Assembly (NCBI RefSeq): GCF_900112225.1
Contig: NZ_FOLD01000042.1
Location: 1 to 43,659, forward strand
Reading direction: 5' to 3'
Length of the DNA stretch: 43,659 nucleotides
Source: Massilia yuzhufengensis
GTDB lineage: Bacteria > Pseudomonadota > Gammaproteobacteria > Burkholderiales > Burkholderiaceae_D
Positions 24,227 through 32,971 of the stretch are shown here, one piece after another (position 1 is the stretch's first letter; each line of letters opens with the position of its first letter). Below the pieces are notes generated by a model. The model ran no database searches. It was not told where the DNA came from and saw only the letters and a program-made list of their open reading frames with translations. The position numbers and the translations under genes are program-made.

Positions 24227-26662
24227 ATGTCGGAATGCCAGACCAAATCATGTTGCGAAAAATCTGCACCGATCGAGACCGCGGGTGCCTCGTCTTCAGC
24301 CCTGGACCGTTCCCTTCTCATTCGCATCGACCAGATGGACTGCCCGACAGAAGAGGGACTGCTGCGGCAAGCGCTCGGGCGCATCGCAGGCGTCGGAAAG
24401 CTCGAGTTCAATCTTGTCCAGCGCCGCTTGCGGGTGGAGCACAGCCTCGGCGATCCACAGGCGATCCTTGCAGCAGTACGGGCGGTCGGCATGGACCCGG
24501 TGGTTGAACAGGCCGATGAGCAAAGCGGGTCAGCAGCCGGCACTGTTTTCCGCATCGAGAACATGGATTGCCCAACCGAGGAGAAGCTCATCCGTAACAA
24601 GCTGTCCGGCCTGCCGCAGGTCGAACAGCTCGACTTCAATCTCGTCCAGCGTCGTTTGGTCGTCAGGCATAGTGGACCGGCAGCGGCGATCCAGGATGCA
24701 CTGACGTCCATCGGCATGCAGGCGGTGCTCGTTGCGGCTGGACAAGGACGAGCCGAGGCGGTGCGACCCGCCTCCCGAAAGCGGCAGTATGCAGTCCTTG
24801 CCCTGGGCCTGGCCGCAGCGGTCGGTGCCGAAATCGTCGCATGGACGACGGGCGATGAAAACTGGTGGCCAGTCATCCTGCTATCGGTGCTTGCGATCGC
24901 GACGACGGGCCTGGGGGTGTACAAGAAAGGCTGGATCGCGCTCAAGAACCGCAACCTGAATATCAATGCCCTGATGTCGATCGCCGTGACCGGCGCGGTA
25001 CTGATCGGGCAGTGGCCGGAGGCGGCGATGGTCATGGTCCTGTTCGCCATCGCCGAGATGATCGAGGCGCGCTCGCTCGACCGTGCGAGAAACGCCATCC
25101 AGGGCCTGATGGCACTGACACCCGAGCGGGTCAGCGTGCGCCTTGACGACGGCAGCTGGAGTGAACAGGACGCCACCACGGTCGCGATCGGCGCCCTGGC
25201 CCGTGTCGCGCCCGGCGAGCGGATCGCCCTGGACGGGGAAGTGACCACCGGCCAGTCGTCCGTCAACCAGGCACCGATCACGGGCGAGAGCATGCCGGTA
25301 CCAAAAACGGTGGGCGACAAGGTTTTTGCCGGCACGATCAATGAAACCGGCTCGTTCGAATACCGTGTCACCGCGGGCCACAGCAACTCGACCCTGTCGC
25401 GCATCATCCGCGCGGTCGAGGACGCGCAGGGCAGTCGCGCGCCCACGCAGCGATTCGTCGACCGCTTCTCCAGCATCTACACGCCCATCGTGTTCGCCAT
25501 CGCGCTCGCCGTCGCCCTGGTGCCGCCCCTCATGCTGGGCGCCGAATGGATGCCTTGGATTTACAAGGCACTTGTGTTGCTGGTGATTGCCTGCCCCTGC
25601 GCCCTGGTGATTTCCACTCCGGTCACGGTCGTCAGCGGCCTGGCCGCCGCGGCACGGGCCGGCATCCTCATCAAAGGCGGCGTCTACCTGGAGCAGGGCG
25701 GGAAACTGCGCTCGCTGGCACTCGACAAGACCGGCACGATCACCCAGGGTAAGCCCGATGTGACGGATGTGTTGCCCCTGCAAGGCGATGCACAGACTCA
25801 TCTGCAGCTCGCAGCCGCGCTCGCGGACCGGTCCGACCATCCGGTATCGACCGCGGTGAGCCGCCACTGGAAAAACGCGGCCCTGGGTCTTCCCCTCGCT
25901 TCCGTGAGCGAGTTCGAGGCGCTCACCGGCCGCGGTACGAAAGGGCACATCGACGGCAAGTGGTACTACCTCGGCAATCACCGCCTGGTCGAGGAGCTCG
26001 GCATCTGCAGCACCGCGACGGAAAGCGTCCTGTCGAAACTGGAGGGTGAAGGCAAGACTGCAGTCGTCCTCTGCGATGAAAGCGCGCCGTTGCTGGTGAT
26101 CGGGGTGGCGGATACGATCCGTGAAACGAGCCGGGAAGCGATCGCCCAGCTTCACCAGTTGGGAATCCGGACAGTCATGCTCACGGGCGACAATGCGGTG
26201 ACAGCTACCGCGATCGCACGGCAGGTCGGCATCGATGACGCCCGCGGGAACATGCTGCCCGAGGATAAGCTCTCTGCCATCAATGACGAAGTGGCGCGAT
26301 TCGGCACCGTCGGCATGGTGGGGGATGGCATCAACGATGCCCCGGCGCTGGCCAAGGCTGATATCGGGTTCGCGATGGGCGCAGCGGGTACCGACACCGC
26401 CATTGAAACAGCAGACGTCGCGCTGATGGATGACGACCTTCGCAAGATCCCGCAGTTCATCCGCTTGAGCAGGCAGGCTGCCGCCATCCTGAAGCAAAAT
26501 ATCGTCGCCGCGCTGCTGATCAAGGCTGTGTTCCTGGTCCTGGCCATCGCCGGCTCAGCCACCCTGTGGATGGCCGTCTTTGCAGACATGGGCGCGAGCC
26601 TGCTCGTGGTGTTCAATGGACTTCGCCTGCTCAAAGCAGGAAACGCATGCAAGCGCGGGTAA
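24227..26662 (+). CDS. pbrA: PbrA/CadA-type P1B-ATPase (Pb/Cd/Zn exporter)
   Basis: The 811-residue ATPase exports Pb, Cd or Zn from the cytoplasm. A Cys-rich tip (CQTKSCC) precedes two HMA domains with MDCPTEE (Cys39, Cys115). The membrane core has the CPC metal site (VIACPCALVIS), the phosphorylated ALDKTGT, the HP motif (SDHPVSTA) and the hinge GDGINDAPALAKADIG. Start ATG 24227 has an AAGGAG and lies just downstream of the promoter. The two HMA domains resemble those of the CDF protein at 6781-7842. It would be activated by the divergent PbrR. Confidence 0.93.
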   Translation: MSECQTKSCCEKSAPIETAGASSSALDRSLLIRIDQMDCPTEEGLLRQALGRIAGVGKLEFNLVQRRLRVEHSLGDPQAILAAVRAVGMDPVVEQADEQSGSAAGTVFRIENMDCPTEEKLIRNKLSGLPQVEQLDFNLVQRRLVVRHSGPAAAIQDALTSIGMQAVLVAAGQGRAEAVRPASRKRQYAVLALGLAAAVGAEIVAWTTGDENWWPVILLSVLAIATTGLGVYKKGWIALKNRNLNINALMSIAVTGAVLIGQWPEAAMVMVLFAIAEMIEARSLDRARNAIQGLMALTPERVSVRLDDGSWSEQDATTVAIGALARVAPGERIALDGEVTTGQSSVNQAPITGESMPVPKTVGDKVFAGTINETGSFEYRVTAGHSNSTLSRIIRAVEDAQGSRAPTQRFVDRFSSIYTPIVFAIALAVALVPPLMLGAEWMPWIYKALVLLVIACPCALVISTPVTVVSGLAAAARAGILIKGGVYLEQGGKLRSLALDKTGTITQGKPDVTDVLPLQGDAQTHLQLAAALADRSDHPVSTAVSRHWKNAALGLPLASVSEFEALTGRGTKGHIDGKWYYLGNHRLVEELGICSTATESVLSKLEGEGKTAVVLCDESAPLLVIGVADTIRETSREAIAQLHQLGIRTVMLTGDNAVTATAIARQVGIDDARGNMLPEDKLSAINDEVARFGTVGMVGDGINDAPALAKADIGFAMGAAGTDTAIETADVALMDDDLRKIPQFIRLSRQAAAILKQNIVAALLIKAVFLVLAIAGSATLWMAVFADMGASLLVVFNGLRLLKAGNACKRG

Positions 26663-26763
26663 AGTTCCGCGGCAAGCCTGTTTGGTTCCGCTTCGGTGTG
26701 TTGGCATACGGACGATATTCGGTGTCAGCATTATTCTGGTATTTCCAGGAACCGAGAGCTTAT

Positions 26764-29370
26764 ATGGAACAATCGGAACGAGTGCGGCTTGAATTGCCAT
26801 TGATCCTGCCCGAGGTGGACGATGCGAACGATCCTTGCGTCGCGCGGCTCGTCAGCCTGCTGACAGGCCGGCCGGGAGTGGAACATGTTCATATAGAGAC
26901 ACAAGAGGGATCGCCGCCCCTGCTGTGCCTGCACTATGACCCGTCCCTCATCACGGTGTCGCGGCTGCGTGAGCTAGTCAGTGCCGTGGGTGCGCAACTC
27001 AGCGAAAAGTTCGCCCACTACATCGGGTACACGCCCTCGCCACTCCACTCGCGCAGCGCACGGCTCTTTTCGGAGCGCTTGCGTGAGATTCCGGGCGTGC
27101 TGGAGGCCGAGGTATCTGCCTCCGGCAGGATTCGTGTCGAATATGAGCGTGCCGCCGTGGCGCGAACACGGCTGGAAGACCTGGTCGACTCCCTTGGTAC
27201 GGAATTGACTGACGCGAGCTCGGAAACGGAACACGACCACGATCACGCGCATAAGCAAAACGGTGCTCATGCCGGGCACAGGCATGCGCATGAGGACAAG
27301 GGCGGCCATGCGGGACACAGCCATGCCCATGGCGGAGTGTTCGGCGAACATAGCGAACTCATTTTTGCCGTCATCGCCGGCGCCTGCGTACTGGCGGGCT
27401 GGCTGCTCGACCGCGCCGCTGCCGGCCCGGACTGGCTTCCCTTGGCTTTGTATGTTGCCGCCTATTTCTTCGGAGGCTATTTTACCGTCAAGGAGGCGGT
27501 CGAGAACCTGCGTGCCCGTCGCTTCGAAATCGATACGCTGATGCTGGTTGCAGCCGCCGGCGCGGCAGCATTGGGAAACTGGGCGGAAGGTGGCTTATTG
27601 CTGTTCCTTTTCAGCCTCGGACACTCGCTGGAACACTTTGCAATGGGGCGCGCGCGGCAGGCAATCGAAGCGCTGGCCAAGCTCGCTCCGGAAACGGCAA
27701 TGCGCAAGCGCGGCGAAGAGCTGGAAGAGGTTCCCGTGGCTTCCCTCGCGCCAGGCGACATCGTGCTGGTCAAGCCGAATGAACGCTTGCCCGTTGACGG
27801 CGTCGTCGTCAAAGGCACATCCAGCGTCAACCAGGCGCCGGTGACAGGCGAGAGCATCCCGGTCGACAAATCTCCGGCCCAGGATGGGGCGGGCGCGATT
27901 GCCGCCTTCGACCGGGTCGATGCGGCCAACCGCGTATTCGCCGGCACCATCAACGGCGCCGGCGCGATGGAGGTGATGGTGGCACGCCTTGCTTCGCAAT
28001 CGACGATGGCCCGCGTCGTGCAGATGGTGGCGGAAGCCGAGGCGCAGCGTTCGCCCACCCAGCAGTTCACCGACAAGTTCGAACGCGTGTTCGTCCCGGT
28101 CGTCCTTGCGCTCGTGGCTTTGCTCATGCTCGCCTTCCTGGTGATCGACGAACCGTTCTCGGCCAGCTTCTACCGCGCGATGGCCGTGCTGGTAGCCGCA
28201 AGCCCATGCGCATTGGCGATCTCGGTGCCCAGTGCCGTCCTGTCGGGGGTGGCACGGGCCGGGCGCAGCGGTGTGCTGGTAAAAGGGGGCGGCCCGCTGG
28301 AAAACCTCGGCAGCCTCAATTCGATTGCCTTCGACAAGACCGGCACCCTGACCGAAGGGCGGCCAAAACTGACGGATGTGATCCCGGCGAGCGGCACCAA
28401 CGAGGACGAATTGCTGGCCGTGGTCGTGGCGGTCGAGTCGCATAGCGACCACCCGCTGGCATCGGCGCTCGTCAAGGGCGGGCGCGACCGGCTCAAACCA
28501 GGCACTGCTGCGGTCCGTGCCGACGATGTGCGTGGCCTCATCGGCCGCGGTGTCCAGGCCTCGGTCGATGGCGAGACTGTCTACATTGCCAAGCCGGTAC
28601 TGTTCAGTGAGCTGGACGGCATGCGATTGCCACCCGAATTAGCCGCTGCCGACGAGCAGCTGGTGCAGTCCGGCCGCACCACGATGATCGTCAGGAAGGG
28701 CTCGCGCTTCCTGGGGGTGATCGGCGTCATGGACACGCCACGCGCGGCGGCGCCTGGCGTGATGGCGCAGTTGCGGGAGCTTGGCATCGAACGGCTGGTG
28801 ATGATCTCTGGTGACAACCAGCAGGTGGCCGATGCTGTCGCGCGCACCGTGGGCCTGACCGAAGCCAGGGGCGACCTGATGCCGGAACAGAAAGTCGAGG
28901 CAATCAAGACTTTGCGCGAACGCCACGGCAAGGTCGCCATGGTCGGCGACGGCGTCAACGATGCGCCCGCGATGGCGAACGCGACCGTCGGCATTGCGAT
29001 GGGCGCGGCCGGCTCGGACGTCGCACTCGAGACCGCCGACGTTGCCTTGATGAGCGACGATCTCAGTCAGCTTCCGTTCGCGGTCGGCCTGTCGCGCCGT
29101 ACCAAGTGGGTGATCAAGCAAAACTTGTGGGTAAGCCTGGGTGTGGTCGCCGTCCTGATTCCAGCGACCATCTTCGGCCTGAATATCGGGACCGCGGTCC
29201 TGTTCCATGAAGGCTCTACCGTGCTGGTGGTGATCAATGCCTTGCGCCTGCTCGCATACCCGGACGTGGCGAGCCGATCTGTCGACACAGCCGTGGCGGC
29301 GGATCTGGACGAGAGACCTCCTCAATCGTCGGATCTTCGCGACATCGGCTCGAAGGGGGCATCGTCGTGA
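26764..29370 (+). CDS. czcP: CzcP-like P1B-4 heavy-metal ATPase with His-rich linker
   Basis: The 868-residue ATPase has a degenerate pair of ferredoxin-like N-terminal domains without a CxxC motif, then a His-rich segment (about residues 156-190) that should bind metal. The core carries SPC in place of CPC (VAASPCALAIS), the phosphorylation site FDKTGTLTEG, HP (SDHPLASA), hinge GDGVNDAPAMANATVG and the last-helix HEGST motif. SPC with HEGST defines the P1B-4 group, to which CzcP of Cupriavidus belongs; this group exports Zn, Cd, Co and also Fe. ATG 26764 is used because the upstream open frame overlaps pbrA. It is followed by a translationally coupled ZIP gene. Confidence 0.85.
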   Translation: MEQSERVRLELPLILPEVDDANDPCVARLVSLLTGRPGVEHVHIETQEGSPPLLCLHYDPSLITVSRLRELVSAVGAQLSEKFAHYIGYTPSPLHSRSARLFSERLREIPGVLEAEVSASGRIRVEYERAAVARTRLEDLVDSLGTELTDASSETEHDHDHAHKQNGAHAGHRHAHEDKGGHAGHSHAHGGVFGEHSELIFAVIAGACVLAGWLLDRAAAGPDWLPLALYVAAYFFGGYFTVKEAVENLRARRFEIDTLMLVAAAGAAALGNWAEGGLLLFLFSLGHSLEHFAMGRARQAIEALAKLAPETAMRKRGEELEEVPVASLAPGDIVLVKPNERLPVDGVVVKGTSSVNQAPVTGESIPVDKSPAQDGAGAIAAFDRVDAANRVFAGTINGAGAMEVMVARLASQSTMARVVQMVAEAEAQRSPTQQFTDKFERVFVPVVLALVALLMLAFLVIDEPFSASFYRAMAVLVAASPCALAISVPSAVLSGVARAGRSGVLVKGGGPLENLGSLNSIAFDKTGTLTEGRPKLTDVIPASGTNEDELLAVVVAVESHSDHPLASALVKGGRDRLKPGTAAVRADDVRGLIGRGVQASVDGETVYIAKPVLFSELDGMRLPPELAAADEQLVQSGRTTMIVRKGSRFLGVIGVMDTPRAAAPGVMAQLRELGIERLVMISGDNQQVADAVARTVGLTEARGDLMPEQKVEAIKTLRERHGKVAMVGDGVNDAPAMANATVGIAMGAAGSDVALETADVALMSDDLSQLPFAVGLSRRTKWVIKQNLWVSLGVVAVLIPATIFGLNIGTAVLFHEGSTVLVVINALRLLAYPDVASRSVDTAVAADLDERPPQSSDLRDIGSKGASS

Positions 29371-30086
29371 CAGCCACCTTGTCGAAAGTGATGCTCTATG
29401 CGGCGCTCCCTGCCGCCGCCACCCTGGCTGGCGCGCTGCTCGCGCTCCTCAAGCAACCGAGCGCCGGCTTGCGCAGCGCGGTTCAACATTTTGCCGCGGG
29501 TACGGTGTTCAGCGTCCTGGCTGTCGAGTTGCTGCCGGACCTGATGCATCGGCGCATGCCTTGGCCCACATTCATCGGATTCTCGCTCGGCGTTGCCTTC
29601 ATGCTTGGCTTGAAATGGTGGAGCGAGAGAGGCGGGAACGCGGAGGGAAGCCGCGATCCGCGCGCGCTGATCACCGCGCTGGGCGTCGACGTCGTCCTCG
29701 ACGGCGCATTGATCGGGCTCTCGTTCGCGGCGGGTGAGAAGCAGGGCCTGCTGCTCACGATCGGCCTTGTACTGGAAACGTTCTTTCTTGGCGCCTCCTG
29801 CGCGACGTCATTGCGTACCGCCGGCCAGACATCGCTCAGGATCGGCATTACCGCCGCAATCCTCGGTATCGGGGTGCTGGCAGGGGCGGGCGCGGGCGCA
29901 GTCATACTGAACAGCGTAACCCCGGTGTTCATCGACGCCTTGCTGGCGTTTGGCGTGGCCGCCTTGCTTTATCTGGTGACTGAGGAGTTACTGGTGGAAG
30001 CGCACGAAGGCAAGGAAACACCCGTCCAGGCGGCGATGTTCTTCCTCGGGTTCATCCTGCTCTTCATGATCGATATGCTGATATGA
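29367..30086 (+). CDS. ZIP-family metal transporter
   Basis: The 239-residue membrane protein has about eight helices and ZIP-like central helices (VQHFAAGTVFSVLAVELLPDL, LGVDVVLDGALIGLSFAAG) with polar and acidic residues that coordinate metal. The C-terminal EELLVEAHEGKE is typical of bacterial ZIP members. Its GTG start overlaps the stop of czcP (GTGA), so the two are translated together. ZIP proteins usually import Zn or related cations; pairing with an exporter suggests homeostatic balancing or an export-like role. Substrate not inferable. Confidence 0.82.
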   Translation: MTATLSKVMLYAALPAAATLAGALLALLKQPSAGLRSAVQHFAAGTVFSVLAVELLPDLMHRRMPWPTFIGFSLGVAFMLGLKWWSERGGNAEGSRDPRALITALGVDVVLDGALIGLSFAAGEKQGLLLTIGLVLETFFLGASCATSLRTAGQTSLRIGITAAILGIGVLAGAGAGAVILNSVTPVFIDALLAFGVAALLYLVTEELLVEAHEGKETPVQAAMFFLGFILLFMIDMLI

Positions 30087-30185
30087 GGTAAGGCTGCGGC
30101 AAAAAAATCAATCACCCGGCCGCACGGTGTGTGCCTTCAATCGCTTACGGATCTGCGAAGTGCGGTCGCACAGAGGAAAATTACG

Positions 30186-31028
30186 ATGATCAAAATTGCT
30201 GAGAGTGTGAAGATAGGAAACGACGCGCCGTTGGTTGTGTTCGGCGGAATCAATGTGCTCGAATCACTTGAATTGGCGCTCCGTACCTGCGAAGAATTCG
30301 TCCGGGTGACGGAAAGGTTGGGCATTCCCTACGTGTTCAAGGCGAGCTTCGACAAAGCGAACCGATCATCGATACGTTCGTTTCGCGGCCCTGGACTCGA
30401 GTCCGGCATGCGGATGCTGGAGAAAGTCAAAACGACCTTTGGGGTCCCGGTTCTCACCGATATTCACGAACCCGCGCAGGCCGCCGTGGTCGCTGAAACC
30501 GTCGACGTGCTGCAGTTGCCTGCGTTCCTGGCCAGGCAGACCGACCTTGTTGTTGCGCTTGCGAAAACGGGACGGGTTATCAATATCAAGAAGCCTCAGT
30601 TCCTCAGTCCAGCGCAGACTTCCCTTATCGTCGAAAAATTCAAAGAGGCGGGCAACGATCAGGTCATGTTGTGCGATCGCGGCACCTGCTTCGGATACGA
30701 CAACCTCGTCGTCGACATGCTGGGTTTCGGCGTGATGAAGAAGGCCTGCCCCGGCATACCACTTGTTTTCGACGTAACCCATGCACTGCAACAGCGTGAC
30801 CCGATGAGTCCGACGTCTGGAGGAAGGCGTGGGCAAATCGTGGAGTTGGCCCGCGCCGGCGTCGCCGTGGGCCTGGGTGGAATCTTCCTGGAAGCCCACC
30901 CAGATCCGGATTCCGCGAAATGCGATGGCCCTAGCGCCTTGCCCCTCAACGTCCTCGATGCATTTCTTTCGCAACTGAAGGAAATGGACGACCTTGTAAA
31001 GTCGTTACGACCAATCGAAATCGCGTAA
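30186..31028 (+). CDS. kdsA: 3-deoxy-8-phosphooctulonate synthase (KDO8P synthase)
   Basis: The 280-residue enzyme condenses PEP and arabinose-5-phosphate for LPS core synthesis. It has full-length family motifs: GGINVLESLELALR near the start, PYVFKASFDKANRSSIRS, INIKKPQFLSP, MLCDRGTCFGYDNLVVDML, FDVTHALQ and FLEAHPDPDSAKCDGPSALPL. The Asn in GGINVLE marks the non-metal-dependent class. ATG 30186 lies behind AGAGGAAAA. It follows the ZIP gene by 100 bp. An LPS-precursor enzyme inside a metal block is unusual; it might repair the outer membrane under metal stress or be a second copy of a housekeeping gene. Confidence 0.92.
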   Translation: MIKIAESVKIGNDAPLVVFGGINVLESLELALRTCEEFVRVTERLGIPYVFKASFDKANRSSIRSFRGPGLESGMRMLEKVKTTFGVPVLTDIHEPAQAAVVAETVDVLQLPAFLARQTDLVVALAKTGRVINIKKPQFLSPAQTSLIVEKFKEAGNDQVMLCDRGTCFGYDNLVVDMLGFGVMKKACPGIPLVFDVTHALQQRDPMSPTSGGRRGQIVELARAGVAVGLGGIFLEAHPDPDSAKCDGPSALPLNVLDAFLSQLKEMDDLVKSLRPIEIA

Positions 31029-31120
31029 ATCGAAAGCAGTATTTTCATCCCGAGAGTTGGTTGTGAATCGGAACGGCTGGCAACCAGAGGTAATACTGAT
31101 TCGTATTTTGGAGAATTTTG

Positions 31121-31363
31121 ATGGCAACAAAAAAAATGTGCGCAAGCCCCGCACCGTCTCAAGACGGTCCCGGGTGTCCCGAGAGCGAAACCGATGTTGA
31201 GACGGCGCCTGGAATGGACGTCGCCGTCGATGTCGAGCGTGTAGATAGCGATGCATCTCCCGTGATCGACAGCGTCGAAGATTCCGGGAGGTCGGCAAAC
31301 AGGCGCGATGTCGAAAGCGGGGGCGAGACAGATGCAGGTGATGTCGAGCGGGGACCGGCTTGA
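31121..31363 (+). CDS. Small acidic hypothetical protein
   Basis: This 80-residue frame starts at ATG 31121 with GGAG 7 bases upstream. The sequence is rich in Asp, Glu and Ser (DVAVDVERVDSD) with a few cysteines near the start. No family is recognised and it may be an intrinsically disordered protein. It lies between kdsA and the copper-storage gene; a minus-strand frame also overlaps. A short acidic protein could bind metal, but that is speculation. Confidence 0.35.
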   Translation: MATKKMCASPAPSQDGPGCPESETDVETAPGMDVAVDVERVDSDASPVIDSVEDSGRSANRRDVESGGETDAGDVERGPA

Positions 31364-31458
31364 TCGGCAGGTTCGCACGGTTTTTCTGTCTGCAGACGGC
31401 GAGGCAATTTCCAATTCCGCGCGTAATTATTGCGCTTAGGTCTAACATTGCGAATGCA

Positions 31459-31473
31459 TGAGAATCATTCTCT
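31459..31473. promoter_or_regulatory. Fur-like palindrome upstream of the copper-storage gene
   Basis: TGAGAATCATTCTCT is a perfect GAGAAT-N-ATTCTC palindrome close to the 7-1-7 Fur consensus (TGATAAT-N-ATTATCA). It lies 25 bases before the ATG of the Cys-rich protein. Iron-dependent control is inferred from the match. Confidence 0.6.
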
Positions 31474-31497
31474 TTTTTAACCCGCTATGGAGACCAT

Positions 31498-31851
31498 ATG
31501 CAAACTACCAAAATGCACGAAAACAACCTGAAGGCCTGTATCGAGGCATGTGAAGAAGCTATCCATGCAGCCCAGGCGTGTGCTGCGGCTGACATTCGCG
31601 AAGGTGGCGCAGCCAATTGCGCCTTGATCAATCTCGATTGCGCCGATATTTGTAGCGCAACCATGAATGCGCTGGCTCGCGGATCGGAGCATCACGGTGA
31701 TTTCTGTACGCTCTGTGCACATATTTGCAGGGCATGTGCGGCGGCGTGTGCAGCGCATGCTGACAAGCATGCACATTGCGCCGCATGTAAAGCGGCATGC
31801 GACGCCTGTGCAGCTGCGTGCGACAAACATGCCCGTGAGCGTGATATCTAA
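31498..31851 (+). CDS. Four-helix-bundle copper-binding protein (Csp/DUF326-like)
   Basis: The 117-residue protein has about 16 cysteines and several histidines in helical CxxxC repeats (KACIEACEEAIHAAQAC, LDCADIC, HICRACAAACAAHADKH, KAACDACAAACDKH), the pattern of four-helix copper-storage proteins that fill the bundle core with Cu(I). No signal peptide is seen, so it is the cytosolic type. GGAG precedes ATG 31498. A Fur-like palindrome upstream suggests that iron, not copper, might control it, or that another metal regulator binds there. A minus-strand frame over the gene is a shadow. Confidence 0.88.
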   Translation: MQTTKMHENNLKACIEACEEAIHAAQACAAADIREGGAANCALINLDCADICSATMNALARGSEHHGDFCTLCAHICRACAAACAAHADKHAHCAACKAACDACAAACDKHARERDI

Positions 31852-32177
31852 GATCATGCTGCCGTAGCAGATAGCTCGGCTACGGACCGCGCCGTCCAGT
31901 AATTCAGTGACCTTCATTGCCTTTGCTTGGCCGCCCGCGGCAAGTACAACCGATGGGCTGCTGTCTCTCGTGCTGATTGCGAAGGGAACGTCGCCGGCGG
32001 CGCCGTTCTCTTCGGTGAACCGGGGCAAATAATTGATCTCGCCCATAATGGGTAACGATACAACTACTATTGCTCGGGTCGCTGATCGCCAACGCGGCGA
32101 CAGTGGGTCGGGTAATCGCCTCCCACGAAGAGTGAGTTCAGAAGTAGAAGTTTCTACTTAGACAGAGAAAGCTCTAC
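31852..32177. other. Gene-free stretch of about 325 bp
   Basis: This holds an inverted repeat (CCGTAGC...GCTACGG, about 31863-31887) 12 bases past the copper-protein stop, which may be a terminator without a T-run, and a perfect 8-2-8 palindrome (32142-32159, AAGTAGAA-GT-TTCTACTT) just before the next start codon. A minus-strand frame starting at 32046 is open but unrecognised. Confidence 0.45.
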
Positions 32178-32771
32178 ATGGAGACGACTTGCTTTACCAA
32201 CAGCCAGATCATCGCCATTCTCAAGCAAGCTGAGGGCGGCACTCCCATACCCGAGCTGTGTCGTGAGCATGACATCAGCAATGCCACGTTCTACAAGTGG
32301 TGCGCCAAGTTTGGCGGCATGGTGGCAACGACCGACCAAGACGATGGCGACCTCAGCGACATGTTGGGCGAACTCCGCGTGCTGCTGCCCAGCGCTCAGT
32401 TGCTGTCTGCCTTTCTTATCACGGTACCTTTTGCGCCCGGGTTTGCTGCTGTGGTGGCGGTCGAAAAGCACGTGTTTCTGGCCACCTTTGTGCTTTCTGT
32501 CGCCGCGCTGGTGCTCTTCAGCGCTCCGGCCGTGCAACACCGACTTATTCGTCCGCTATCTAACCGGACGCGGTTCAAACACATTGCGACGCGACAAATC
32601 CTCGCAGGAGCCGGCGCTTTGTCTCTGGCACTCGTGCTCGCCTCGCAACTAGTGCTTTCGAGCGTACTCGGCCACACGCTGGCGAACCTGGTCGCCGGAT
32701 TCGTTGCTGCGCTTATTCTGGCACTATGGTGGGTGCTGCCTAAGGCGTGGCGCGCAAGCGGGCGGTTTTGA
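32178..32771 (+). CDS. Fusion ORF: IS3 OrfA N-terminus joined to DUF6328-like membrane protein
   Basis: Residues 1-48 are the N-terminal helix-turn-helix of an IS3-family OrfA (SQIIAILKQAEGGTPIPE, FYKWCAKFGGM). From there the frame continues into a 150-residue protein with four hydrophobic helices: LGELRVLLPSAQLLSAFLIT, FLATFVLSVAALVLFSAP, LSLALVLASQLVLSS and LVAGFVAALILALWWVLP, the pattern of DUF6328. The join is at about 32320, where ATG-GTG occurs in frame, so the membrane protein's own start may be internal but has no Shine-Dalgarno. Possibly an IS insertion that supplied new upstream sequence; whether a fusion protein is made is unknown. Confidence 0.75.
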   Translation: METTCFTNSQIIAILKQAEGGTPIPELCREHDISNATFYKWCAKFGGMVATTDQDDGDLSDMLGELRVLLPSAQLLSAFLITVPFAPGFAAVVAVEKHVFLATFVLSVAALVLFSAPAVQHRLIRPLSNRTRFKHIATRQILAGAGALSLALVLASQLVLSSVLGHTLANLVAGFVAALILALWWVLPKAWRASGRF

Positions 32772-32971
32772 ATCCTGCCATATTGGCACAACTATGCGAC
32801 GGCTTTGCCGCATATTACAGAAAATGGCTCAAGCCTGCCCATTGGTGCCAGATCGGGTGCACCCTGGAGCAGTAAGCGATGTTTTGCATCTACGGCGAAC
32901 GGTTTCACCGCTTTGCAAGGACAACTTTGGTGTCCAGCCGAATTTTACTTACGAGAGCGATGGAGGGAACC

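Noticed and set aside
31477..32046. Minus-strand frame of 189 codons over the copper-storage gene
   Set aside because: Within the overlap it is a reversed reading of the Cys-rich repeats; the plus-strand gene has a good ribosome binding site and a known family. The part beyond 31851 is open but unrecognised.
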